A stretch of DNA of 35,500 bases, taken from Teichococcus aerophilus (GTDB lineage: Bacteria; Pseudomonadota; Alphaproteobacteria; Acetobacterales; Acetobacteraceae). Made by a program: the position numbers and the translations under genes. Below the pieces are notes generated by a model that saw only the letters and a list, made by a program, of their open reading frames with translations, made no database searches and was not told the DNA's origin. Shown one piece after another: positions 24,876 through 34,586 of the stretch. The DNA is taken from contig NZ_JACTVA010000052.1 of the NCBI RefSeq assembly GCF_014490485.1, positions 1 through 35,500 on the forward strand, in the 5' to 3' direction. Position 1 is the first letter of the stretch. Every line of letters begins with the position of its first letter.

Positions 24876-27632
24876 ATGAGCCTGGAGACGCAACTGCTGC
24901 TGCAGGCGGCGGAGATGGCGGGAGACCGGGGCGACTGGGCCGATGCCGTCCGGCTGCTCCAGGAACTGGCGGCAGCGGAGCCGGATCTGCCCGGCCTGCA
25001 GCGGCAGCTGGGCCAGGCCTTGCGCCACGCCGGGCAGGAAGCCGCCGCCGAGGCCGCCTATAATCGTGCCCTGGCCCGGCAGCCGGCCGACCCCGCCTTG
25101 CTGCTGGACCTCGCTTTGCTGTGCCAGCAGACCGGCAGGCCGGCGGAGGCGCTGGCGCTCTACCGCTCCTCCCTCTCCCGCCTGCCCGGGCAGGCGGAGG
25201 CGGAGGCGGCGGTCGGGCCATTGCAGGCAGCGCTGCCGCCCAGCTTCACCCCTGAGGTCTCCGGCCGGCTGGTGCTGGCGCGCCGGGCCCGGGCGCTGGG
25301 CGACCAGGCCGCGGCCGCCGCCCATTACCACGCGGTGCTGGAGATCCTGCCCGGACTGAACGAGGTCAGGCGCGCGCTGGCCGAGTGCGGAGGCAGCGCC
25401 CCGCAACCGCAGGCGGAGACCAAGACTGAGACGGAGCCTTCCATGCTGCGGAGCCTGGCCGCCAAGTTCATCCAGCCACAGCCAGCCTGGCTGGAATCCG
25501 TGCTGGAGGCCGAGGCGGCGCCGTGGCGTGCTGTCACCGGTCCCGCCGGCGTGTTGCAGCCGGCGCCTGCCCTGGCGGAACGGGGCCCGGTGGTGTTCCC
25601 GCCGGTCCTGGACGCCTACTTGGCCGGGGACATGGCGCGCGCCGCCACCTTGCTGCCCGCCGACGCGCCCCGCCGCGCCGAGGCCGAGGCGCAATTGCTG
25701 CGTGAGGCGCAGCTGCGCCACGCCGCGGCCGCCGACCCGGCCTCGGCCGCCGCTCTGCTGCCCGGCCTGCCCACCGACATCGGCCTGGACGAGGCCGCGC
25801 GGCAGGCCGGGGACAGCTACTTCACGCCGGAGGCCGCCCGCCTCCGCTACCTGCTGCGCCGCGCCATGGCCGAGCAGCAGCCTTTGCCCGCGCCGGCCAG
25901 CCTGCCGCTGGCGCTGCTGCGCTTCGAGACGGATGTGCTGTTCGCCATGGCCGGGCGGCTGGAGGTCCGGTTGCTGCTGCCGCTGCCCATCCTGACCCAT
26001 GACGGCGGGCTGCTCTACCGCATGGTGGATAATTGCCTGGCCAGCCGTGAGGACCGGCTGGGCCTGCCGCTGGCAGAGATGGGGGAAGCCTTCTTCCAGC
26101 GCCGCGGCGACCGGTTCAAGAGCCTGCAATTCGTCCTGAAGGGCGCCGAGCTGTTGCAGATGCGCGGCGCCGAAGGCCAGGCGCCCGCCATGGAGCGCTA
26201 CCTGCGTGCCCTGGCGGTGGCTGAGGCGCCGGAGTTGCTGCTGGCCGCGCTGAAGGGCGCCCTGGCCATGCTGGCGCCGGCCGAGCGGCAGAGCGGGGCC
26301 GCGATCGCCAGCCTTTCCGACAGCCTGGCCCGGCAGGGTACGGACCTGATCGCCAGTTCCCTGGCCGAGTTGCTGCGGGTGGCCAGCGGCGTCGGCGACC
26401 CCATCCTGCGCCGGGGCATCGACCTGCTCTCCGACTCCCTGGCCAGCCGCGACGACGCCACCATCCGGCTGCCGGTCTCGGCGCTGACCTCGCCCGCCAT
26501 GTTCGGCCACATGCTGCTGCACGGCATGCGCGGCATGAAGCAGGAACAGGTACTGCGCCCGACGGTGCAGCAGATGGCCGCCTACGCTTCCGGCTTCGCG
26601 GATATCGAGGCGTCCAGCCAGCACCTCGCCGCGCTGCTGGGCAAGGGCGAGCTGGATACCATCGCCGCCATCAGCGCCTACATCACCCGCTGCTATGGCG
26701 AGCCGTTCCGGCGCGGGGATGGGGAGGCGATCACCGCCATCGTCAGTTCCCGCAATGTCGGGGATACGCTGCTGTACATGGCGGCGCTGGCCACCTTCTC
26801 CCTGGCCGCCGGCCGGCCGGTGCATGTGCTGCACCGGGAAGAGCGCACCATGCTGCGGGATTTCTTCGGCGCCGTGCCCGGGCTGACCTTCGAGGCGATC
26901 CCGAATACCCAGGACATACCGCTGCCGCTTTCGCTGAACCGGCTGGCGCCGGGCAATGTCTCGCTGTTCTACGAGTTCCCCTGGTTCATGGCGCGCGAGC
27001 GCCCGCGCCTGACCGAGCCGGAGCTGGAGCAGAACTTCCTCTGGGACAAGATCGTGAAGGTCATGCTCTCCGGCGCCGCGATGCTGCCGCCGCGGGTGGA
27101 GATCAAGCGGCCGCCGCTCTATCCCTCGGTCACCTGGAACACTGCGGCGCGCCAGCGCTTCGCCGAGCTGGGGCTGAAGCGGGGGCGGACGGTGTTCCTC
27201 TCGCCGCTGGCCAACACGCTGTTCCACCTGACGCCCAGCCGCTTCAACCACTTCCGCAGCTTCTGGCAGGAAGCCATCCGGATCTTCCGCCAGGCGGGCT
27301 TCCTGGTGGTGTCCAACTCCGTGAACAACCACAAGGCGGAGAGCCTGTTCCCGGATGCGGGCGTGCCGGAACTGAACCTGGACCTGCGGGAGTTGCCGGC
27401 CTTCATCGCCGAATGCGGCTATTTCGCCGGCGTGCGCTCCGGCCTGTGCGACCTGCTGGCGCTGTGCGGGCTGGAAGGCATCCAGAGCCGGACGCTGTAC
27501 ATGCGCGGCGCGGAGCACTGCATCGGCCTGGCGGAATTCGGCATGTCCGAAGTGGTGGCCGACTTCAACCGCCAAACGCCGCGCGATCTGGCCGAGGGCC
27601 TGTTCGCCGACTGGCTGAAGACACCGAACTGA
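24876..27632 (+). CDS. TPR protein with glycosyltransferase-like C-terminal domain
   Basis: This is a 918-aa protein. The first 190 residues are tetratricopeptide-like helical repeats (GDWADAVRLLQELAAAEPDL, AAAEAAYNRALARQPADPAL, GRPAEALALYRSSLSRLPGQ). A Pro/Glu/Thr-rich linker is followed by a long helical middle region with no recognised domain. From about residue 600 the sequence resembles GT-B glycosyltransferases: VSSRNVGDTLLYMAALATFS, RTVFLSPLANTLFHLTPSRF, then AGFLVVSNSVNNHKAESLFP and CGYFAGVRSGLCDLLALCGL, a likely nucleotide-sugar pocket. No signal peptide is seen. It is preceded by the nucleotidyltransferase-kinase gene and probably uses its product or a related donor. The assignment rests on motifs and layout, not on a search. 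Confidence 0.75.
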   Translation: MSLETQLLLQAAEMAGDRGDWADAVRLLQELAAAEPDLPGLQRQLGQALRHAGQEAAAEAAYNRALARQPADPALLLDLALLCQQTGRPAEALALYRSSLSRLPGQAEAEAAVGPLQAALPPSFTPEVSGRLVLARRARALGDQAAAAAHYHAVLEILPGLNEVRRALAECGGSAPQPQAETKTETEPSMLRSLAAKFIQPQPAWLESVLEAEAAPWRAVTGPAGVLQPAPALAERGPVVFPPVLDAYLAGDMARAATLLPADAPRRAEAEAQLLREAQLRHAAAADPASAAALLPGLPTDIGLDEAARQAGDSYFTPEAARLRYLLRRAMAEQQPLPAPASLPLALLRFETDVLFAMAGRLEVRLLLPLPILTHDGGLLYRMVDNCLASREDRLGLPLAEMGEAFFQRRGDRFKSLQFVLKGAELLQMRGAEGQAPAMERYLRALAVAEAPELLLAALKGALAMLAPAERQSGAAIASLSDSLARQGTDLIASSLAELLRVASGVGDPILRRGIDLLSDSLASRDDATIRLPVSALTSPAMFGHMLLHGMRGMKQEQVLRPTVQQMAAYASGFADIEASSQHLAALLGKGELDTIAAISAYITRCYGEPFRRGDGEAITAIVSSRNVGDTLLYMAALATFSLAAGRPVHVLHREERTMLRDFFGAVPGLTFEAIPNTQDIPLPLSLNRLAPGNVSLFYEFPWFMARERPRLTEPELEQNFLWDKIVKVMLSGAAMLPPRVEIKRPPLYPSVTWNTAARQRFAELGLKRGRTVFLSPLANTLFHLTPSRFNHFRSFWQEAIRIFRQAGFLVVSNSVNNHKAESLFPDAGVPELNLDLRELPAFIAECGYFAGVRSGLCDLLALCGLEGIQSRTLYMRGAEHCIGLAEFGMSEVVADFNRQTPRDLAEGLFADWLKTPN

Positions 27633-27736
27633 TACGGTAGGCCCTGAGCAGTACGGGGTCCGCGACGCTGCACCATGCGGCTGACGGCACGCTTTCCGCA
27701 TCCGCCTCCGGCGGCGGCGCGGGGGGCTAGCGGAGA

Positions 27737-27761
27737 AGGGCACCCGCTGCGCGGATGCCCC
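27737..27761. terminator. Hairpin between convergent genes
   Basis: GGGCA-C-CCGC pairs with GCGG-A-TGCCC across a TGC loop, with one internal mismatch, in the 142-nt gap between the TPR-glycosyltransferase and ohr stops. On the minus strand it is followed by TTCTCC, a weak pyrimidine tract. It is a candidate bidirectional terminator; this gap has no copy of the repeat family. Confidence 0.4.
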
Positions 27762-27774
27762 TCCCAGCCGGCCG

Positions 27775-28203
27775 TCAGACGACGGTCAGCTTCACATCGA
27801 CATTGTTCCGCGTGGCGTTTGAGTAGGGGCACACCTGGTGCGCCTTCTGCACCAGCGCCTCGGCCGACGCCTTGTCCAGGCCGGGCAGCGAGATCTCCAG
27901 CGCCGCGGTGATGCCGAAGCCGCCTTCCGAACGGGGGCCGATGCCCACCGTCGCCGTTACTGTCGCGTCCTGCGGCACCTTGGGGCCAGACTTGTCGGCA
28001 TTCGCCACCGCCTTGATGGCGCCCAGGAAGCAGGCCGAATACCCGGCGGCGAAGAGCTGCTCCGGGTTATTGCCGTCGCCGCTGCCGCCCATCTCCTTCG
28101 GCGGCGCCAGCTTCACGTCCAGCGAACCATCCTGAGTGCGGGCGCGGCCATCACGGCCGCCGGTCGCGGTGGCGGAGGTCGTGTACTTCACGTCAACTGG
28201 CAT
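27775..28203 (-). CDS. ohr: Organic hydroperoxide resistance protein
   Basis: This is an OsmC/Ohr-family peroxidase of 142 aa, the usual Ohr length. It reduces organic hydroperoxides with dithiol help. The two redox cysteines are present: Cys58 in AAGYSACFLGAIKAV and Cys125 in AHQVCPYSNATRNNVDV. The Ohr-type KLAPPKEMGGSG and NNPEQLFAAGY segments are also seen. The start at 28203 gives the normal N-terminus (MPVDVKYTTSATATGGRDGR); the longer ORF to 28368 is not supported. No ohrR-type regulator is next to it. It is convergent with the TPR-glycosyltransferase gene. Confidence 0.95.
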   Translation of the reverse strand: MPVDVKYTTSATATGGRDGRARTQDGSLDVKLAPPKEMGGSGDGNNPEQLFAAGYSACFLGAIKAVANADKSGPKVPQDATVTATVGIGPRSEGGFGITAALEISLPGLDKASAEALVQKAHQVCPYSNATRNNVDVKLTVV

Positions 28204-28436
28204 CGTCTTCTCCTGCTTGGCAGCCCGCGCGGTTGTCCGCCCGGGGTCACGCCGTGCGGCGCGTACCCCGCTATGTTCGGTGCCGGACGGTGCAGCACAA
28301 GGGGGACATGCGTTCACCGCCGCGCGCGGGCTGCGCGGCAGCAGGAGGACCGGCGCCCTTTGGGCCACGGACCGTGGACGTGGGGACCGGGGGCGCCAAG
28401 GCGGCCTTGGCCTGGTGACGCGAGCGGAGGGCGGGG

Positions 28437-28685
28437 AAGGCCGGGGAAAGAATTCCCCGGAACCCTTCTTTTCTTTTTTCGAGTTTTTGCGGGCTCGTCT
28501 GTTGAGATGTGGAGCCTGAAAAAAGCCGCTGGGTGCGCCGGAGGTCTAGGACCTCCGGCGACTGAGGGCTCAGCCCCGGCGGACCATTTTAAATATCATC
28601 AAGCAGCGTTCGCCCTCAGTCCCGAAGCGTGACGCCAAACTCGCAGAAAAAAAGAAGGGGTCCGGGGAATTCTTTCCCCGGCCTT
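28437..28685 (+). repeat. Intergenic hairpin repeat, copy g (forward)
   Basis: This is a 249-bp copy, 23 nt from the MOSC gene stop and 233 nt from the ohr start. Both arms and the inward tracts are canonical, and the terminal inverted repeat runs about 48 nt. The central 11-bp stem (28536-28560) is perfect, with loop TAG. The core reads ACCATTTTAAATATCATCAA. Confidence 0.93.
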
Positions 28686-28708
28686 CTCTTCCACCCGCAT
28701 GCGCCCTG

Positions 28709-29248
28709 TCAGACCTTCTGCAAAGCCCGGTGCGGCAGGGGTGGCAGGATTGCTTGCAGGGTGTCCCCTGCGCGGATCGTGCCGCCGGCCAGGACGATGC
28801 CCATGATGCCGGCCTTCCGCACCACCTGCCCGGCGGCGTCGCGCCCCAGCAGGGCGCGCATCAGGCCGGGGCGGAAGCTGTCCAGCTGGGTGCATGGGTT
28901 GCGCAGGCCGGTGACTTGCACGACCGCGCTGTCGCCCAGCCGCAGCTGGGTGCCTTCGGGCAGGGCGAGCAGGTCGAGTCCGCTCGTGGTGACGTTCTCG
29001 CCAATGTCGCCCGGCTGCAGGGCGAAGCCCTGGGCGCGCAGCTCGTCCAGCATTTCCTGGTGCAGCAGGTGCACTTGCCGCAGGTTCGGCTGGGTGGGGT
29101 CGGCCCGCACGCGGGAACGGTGCTTCACCGTCTCCCCGGCATGGGCATCGCCTTCCACGCCCAGCCCGGCCAGCAGGGTGATGCTGCCGCAACCGGCCTT
29201 GCTGAAGCCATGCACCGCACTGCGCGCGACGGCCAGGATATGGGGCAT
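28709..29248 (-). CDS. MOSC domain protein
   Basis: This is a 179-aa protein made of a single MOSC domain, the C-terminal domain of molybdenum cofactor sulfurase, also found in YiiM-type reductases and small stand-alone proteins. The conserved cysteine is in VTGLRNPCTQLD (Cys119). Other family features are GLGVEGDAHAGETVKHRSRV and LQPGDIGENVTTSGLDL. A GGAGAT ribosome-binding site supports the start at 29248. Stand-alone MOSC proteins probably carry sulfur or metal-sulfur groups; no molybdenum gene is nearby to refine the role. Repeat copy g lies just after the stop codon. Confidence 0.92.
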   Translation of the reverse strand: MPHILAVARSAVHGFSKAGCGSITLLAGLGVEGDAHAGETVKHRSRVRADPTQPNLRQVHLLHQEMLDELRAQGFALQPGDIGENVTTSGLDLLALPEGTQLRLGDSAVVQVTGLRNPCTQLDSFRPGLMRALLGRDAAGQVVRKAGIMGIVLAGGTIRAGDTLQAILPPLPHRALQKV

Positions 29249-29396
29249 CGGCGTATCTCCGCTGTTCACGGCACGGGTCGTCGCATGGGGCGGCGGGGGG
29301 CGAAAAGGCCGATTCCGATGCGGGCGGACGATCGGGCAGACGGGCCCCGCCGCCATCCGCATCGGGGTGGCGGCGGATGCGGACCAGTGGCGTGGA

Positions 29397-30782
29397 TCAT
29401 CCGGCCCCGGTCAGCGCGGGGTCTTGCGGGGCCTGCTCCTGGGGGGCGGGCAGCGCGGCCTCCTCCAGCTCCACCGACTCGATGCGGCCGCCGCGGCGGA
29501 CGATCTTGTCGGTGCTGATCTCGATGTCGCGGATGTCCTTCTGCGCCTGGTCGAAATGCTTCTTCAGGCTGTTCACCCGGCCGTCCAGGCGGCTGACATC
29601 CTCCACCAGCCGCACCACCTCTTCCTGGATGCGGCCGGCCTGGGCGCGCATCCGCACGTCCTGCATCAGCGCCCGCATGGCGGAGAGCATGGCCCACAGC
29701 GTGGTGGGCGAGGCGATGTAGACCCGGCGCCGCTGTGCATCGTCCACCACGCCGGCAAAGCCGGTATGCAGTTCCGCGAAGATGGCTTCGGACGGCACGA
29801 ACATGATGGCGGCTTCCGCCGTCTCCCCCGCGATCAGGTATTTCTGCGAGATGTCGTCCACATGCTTTTTCATGTCGGCGGAGAAGCGGCGGGTGGCGAT
29901 GGTGCGGGCGCCGACATCCTCGCCCGCCTCCCGCAGCGCCTGCCAGGCCTCCAGCGGGAACTTGCTGTCCACCACCACCGGGCCGGGCGGGTGCGGCAGC
30001 TTGATCAGGCAATCGCAGCGCGTGCCGTTGGAGAGGACATGCTGCCAGGAGAAGCCATCGGCCGGCAGCCGGTCCTCGATCAACTGGCGCAACTGCATCT
30101 CGCCGAAGGCGCCGCGCGACTGCTTGTTGCCGAGGATGCCGGCCAAATTGGTCACCTGGCTGCCCAGCGCTTCCATGTTCTGCCGGGCGGCGTCGATCAC
30201 CGCCAGGCGCTCATGGATCTGCCCGGCCGTCTCCTGCGCCTTCTGGGCGGAATCGGCCAGGATGCGGGCCAGCTTCTCGTTCTGCGCGGCCAGCGCGGCA
30301 TCCAGGCGCTCATTCTGCGCCGACACCGCCTTGGCCATCATCTCGGAGGACGCGCCCAACCGCTCGTTCTGCGCCGCCAGCGCCTGGGTCAGCGTCTCGC
30401 TGAGGGAGAGGGTGGCACCGGCCATCCGCTCGTTCTGCGCCAGCAATGCCGCATTCAGCGCCTGGGCAGACGCCGAGAGCCGGTCGGCGGTCTCCAGCCG
30501 GTCCTGCGCCATGCGCTGGTTCTGCGCCGCCAGCGCATCGTCCAGCCGGCGGGCGCTGCCCTCCAATCGCTCGGCCAGGGCGCGGTCCTGCTGCGCCAGG
30601 CGGTCCAGCGTCGTGCCGGCCAGCCGTTCCTGCGTCGCGGCGAGGGATTCCAGCTTGCCGGCCAGCATGGCGAAAGCCTCGGTGGCACCGCCGCCCTGGG
30701 CAGGCCGCCGCAAGGCCAGGACCACCAGCAGCACCACGAGGAACGCCCCGAGACCGACCAGCAGCAGCACATTCTCAGACAT
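29397..30782 (-). CDS. rmuC: DNA recombination protein RmuC
   Basis: RmuC is a membrane-anchored coiled-coil protein with a restriction-endonuclease-like domain that limits inverted-repeat recombination. This protein is 461 aa, in the family range. It has an N-terminal membrane helix (VLLLVGLGAFLVVLLVVLAL) and a long coiled coil over about residues 35-190. The conserved domain follows, with LGNKQSRGAFGEMQLRQLIE, VVVDSKFPLEAWQALREAGE and SPTTLWAMLSAMRALMQDVR. The coiled coil carries five AQN(E/Q)(R/K)(L/M) motifs spaced 29, 22, 18 and 11 residues apart, which fits 7- and 11-residue coil periods. The gap to the MOSC gene has no repeat copy. Confidence 0.95.
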   Translation of the reverse strand: MSENVLLLVGLGAFLVVLLVVLALRRPAQGGGATEAFAMLAGKLESLAATQERLAGTTLDRLAQQDRALAERLEGSARRLDDALAAQNQRMAQDRLETADRLSASAQALNAALLAQNERMAGATLSLSETLTQALAAQNERLGASSEMMAKAVSAQNERLDAALAAQNEKLARILADSAQKAQETAGQIHERLAVIDAARQNMEALGSQVTNLAGILGNKQSRGAFGEMQLRQLIEDRLPADGFSWQHVLSNGTRCDCLIKLPHPPGPVVVDSKFPLEAWQALREAGEDVGARTIATRRFSADMKKHVDDISQKYLIAGETAEAAIMFVPSEAIFAELHTGFAGVVDDAQRRRVYIASPTTLWAMLSAMRALMQDVRMRAQAGRIQEEVVRLVEDVSRLDGRVNSLKKHFDQAQKDIRDIEISTDKIVRRGGRIESVELEEAALPAPQEQAPQDPALTGAG

Positions 30783-30857
30783 TGATCACTCTTTGTTCCA
30801 GGCCTGGGAGAATCCTCGCCTTGGGACGGGGGCGCAAGGGGGATGATCTCAGGGGTA

Positions 30858-31243
30858 AAGGTCGGGGGAAGGAATTCCCCCGAACCCCCATCTTTTTCTG
30901 CGCGTTTTTGGTTTGTGGGGTGGAGGGAGGCGCTCTGGGGCATAGGGCTGGGTGGGGCCCAGGTGCGTGGCCAGCCAAGGAGCGGCGTGGGGCGCCGCAT
31001 CCTCGTGCAGTGGCCCGGATCGGTACGGTGCAGATTTTTTTGAAAAATTTGGAAGGGCTGAGGGGGTTCGCTGAGGCCCCGGGCCTCGTCAGAACAGCAG
31101 AGGTGTCGGGCCTAACCTCGACCCGGATGCCCATCCCCGGCTTCCAGCCATCTCAGGCCAACATTCCACGGAATGCCCCAACCCAGACCCGAAAACTCGC
31201 AGAAAAAAGATGGGGGCCTGGGGGAATTCCTTCCCCCAGCCTT
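30858..31243. repeat. Intergenic hairpin repeat, copy h (ends only, unrelated interior)
   Basis: This is the longest copy (386 bp), 19 nt from the purH stop. The arms have the longer stem variants TCGGGGGAA/TTCCCCCGA and CTGGGGGAA/TTCCCCCAG. The inward tracts match each other (CCCCCATCTTTTT and AAAAAAGATGGGGG). The interior of roughly 290 nt shows no clear relation to the other copies, and the central 11-bp hairpin is absent, so orientation cannot be assigned. It contains a short run of T's and A's around 31030-31050. Confidence 0.75.
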
Positions 31244-31262
31244 CACCACCAGCGGCCAGGCC

Positions 31263-32840
<1,578 letters not shown>

Positions 32841-33003
32841 GGGCGGAGTCACCTTCCGAAGCCGGGTGGCATTGTCGGCGCCGGGATAGACCTTCGCGCC
32901 CCATTGCTCAACCAGAGGCGGTGCAAGGCAGCCCCGCCCTGCCTTCGCCCGGCCTCGCCCTGGGGCTGGGGCTGGGGCTGGGGCCGGTGGTTGGGTTCAG
33001 GCG

Positions 33004-33246
33004 AGGCCGGGGAAGGAATTCCCCGGCCCCTTCTTTTTTCTGCGAGTTTGGCGTGGCGCTGCAGGACTGAGAGCGGACGCTGCTTGAAGATTTTAATCAT
33101 GGGCCACAAGGGGCGAACCGTCAGTCGCCGGAGGTTCAGAACCTCCGGCGCACCCAGCCGTCTCCGGAACCACCCGCCCAACAGCCCCGCCCGAAAAACT
33201 CGAAAAAAGAAAAGAAGGGGCTCCGGGGAATTCCTTCCCCGGCCTT
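33004..33246 (-). repeat. Intergenic hairpin repeat, copy i (reverse)
   Basis: This is a 243-bp copy in reverse orientation, 11 nt from the esterase stop. Arms are canonical. The central stem (33126-33150) is CGCCGGAGGTT-CAG-AACCTCCGGCG, where both strands of the last base pair have changed relative to the other copies (C-G to T-A), preserving the 11-bp stem. The core in forward sense is GTGGCCCATGATTAAAATCT. Confidence 0.93.
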
Positions 33247-33257
33247 CCCCCCTGTCT

Positions 33258-34169
33258 TCAGGCCAGGAACGCGAAGGGCACCGCCCGCCCGGCCGCCGCG
33301 GCGCGGACGCTGCCATGGTTCTCGCCGACGAATTCCTGCACCTCCAGCGCGCCGAAGCGGCCCGGCAGGGCGTGCAGCCGCTCGGCCAGTTCCCGCACGT
33401 TGTCACCCATGATGCGGCGCTGGCCGCCCGGCGGCACGACGGTTCCATCCGGCCGCAGCCGTCCTTCCAGCGAGCCGAAGGTCATCAGCAGCCGGGGCGG
33501 GGCGCCATGTGGGGCGGGGTGGGCGGCGAAGGACTCGGCTTCCCGCAGCAGCACGCCACCGCCCCACCAGATGGAGGGGCTGGCGGCCAGGTAGGTGGAG
33601 AAGCTCTGCGTACGGGTGAACAGCGCGTGCAGGGCGAACAGCCCGCCATAGGAGTGGCCGAACAGCGCCCGCCGGGCGGGGTCGATCCGGAAGGCAGCCT
33701 CCACCAGCGGCCGCAGCTCATGCTCGATCACCGCCAGCAGGGCATCGGCCCCGCCATGGCGGCCGCGCACCTCGCTGAAGCCCTCGGGCACCGGCAGGGT
33801 GTATTCGAAGTCCCGCCGCGCTTCCTCCGTATCGTCCAGCGGGAAGTCGATGGCCACGATCACCCCCTGCGACGCATCCGGCAGGAAGCGGCAGGCGCCG
33901 GTCAGCACCTCGAACATCGCGTTGCCATCCAGCGCGTAGAGCACGGGCCAGCCGGCCTCCGGCACCTCGCCCGGCGGCCAGGAGAGCAGGACGCGGTAGC
34001 GGCGGCCGTTGCGGGCCGTCAGCGACCATTCCTCCGCCCGGGCCAGGGCGAACGGCACGCGCCCGGGCAACGCCGCCGCGCGGGCCTCCGGGCCAACCAG
34101 CAGCGCCAGGCCCGCCAGGCCACCACCCAGCACGTGCCGCCTGCCGGGCCGTGTCTCACCATGCCGCAT
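33258..34169 (-). CDS. Tat-exported alpha/beta-hydrolase, siderophore-esterase-like
   Basis: This is a 303-aa esterase D/BesA-like alpha/beta hydrolase. Relatives hydrolyse trilactone siderophores or simple esters. The nucleophile is Ser173 in FGHSYGGLFALHALF, followed by the family's AASPSIWWGGG and the C-terminal catalytic histidine in VGENHGSV. The N-terminal domain shows PVLYALDGNAMFEVLTGA. A twin-arginine-type signal (RRHVLGGGLAGLALLVG) suggests a periplasmic enzyme. The ATG at 34169 has GGAG six nt upstream; two more in-frame ATGs at 34184 and 34181 lack one. There is no siderophore or TonB gene nearby, so the substrate is unclear. It is flanked by copies i and j. Confidence 0.9.
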   Translation of the reverse strand: MRHGETRPGRRHVLGGGLAGLALLVGPEARAAALPGRVPFALARAEEWSLTARNGRRYRVLLSWPPGEVPEAGWPVLYALDGNAMFEVLTGACRFLPDASQGVIVAIDFPLDDTEEARRDFEYTLPVPEGFSEVRGRHGGADALLAVIEHELRPLVEAAFRIDPARRALFGHSYGGLFALHALFTRTQSFSTYLAASPSIWWGGGVLLREAESFAAHPAPHGAPPRLLMTFGSLEGRLRPDGTVVPPGGQRRIMGDNVRELAERLHALPGRFGALEVQEFVGENHGSVRAAAAGRAVPFAFLA

Positions 34170-34328
34170 TGTGCGCTCCATCATCCGTCCCGCCGGTCAG
34201 TGAGCCAAAGCGAGGAAGAAGAAAAGCTCGGGAGAGTTTCCGGCCTTCCCTTCCGGCAGATGGGGCGGAAGGCGAGGCGCGCATCCCCATCGCCGCCCTC
34301 GGTTGTGACGGGGTCTGGTAGGGCGGAA

Positions 34329-34571
34329 AAGCCGGGGAAAGAATTCCCCGGACCCCTTCTTCTCTTCTGCGAGTTTGGCGAAGCGCTTCAGGACTGAGAG
34401 CGGGCGCTGCTTGATGATATATAAAATGGGCCACAAGGGCTGAACCGTCAGTCGCCGGAGGTCCAGGACCTCCGGCGCACCCAGCCGTGTCTCAAGCGCA
34501 CCCGCCCAAAGGCCCGCCCTCAAACTCGAAAAAAGAAAAGAAGGGGCCCGGGGAATTCCTTCCCCGGCCTT
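34329..34571 (-). repeat. Intergenic hairpin repeat, copy j (reverse)
   Basis: This is a 243-bp copy in reverse orientation, 15 nt from the stop of the last hydrolase gene and 159 nt from the esterase start. Arms are canonical. The central 11-bp stem has loop CAG. The core in forward sense is GTGGCCCATTTTATATATCA. Confidence 0.93.
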
Positions 34572-34586
34572 TCCCACCTCCAAGCC

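Noticed and set aside
24795-27743. 982-codon minus-strand open frame opposite the TPR-glycosyltransferase gene
   Set aside because: The plus strand has clear TPR and glycosyltransferase-like motifs; the minus translation is glutamine/arginine-rich and featureless.
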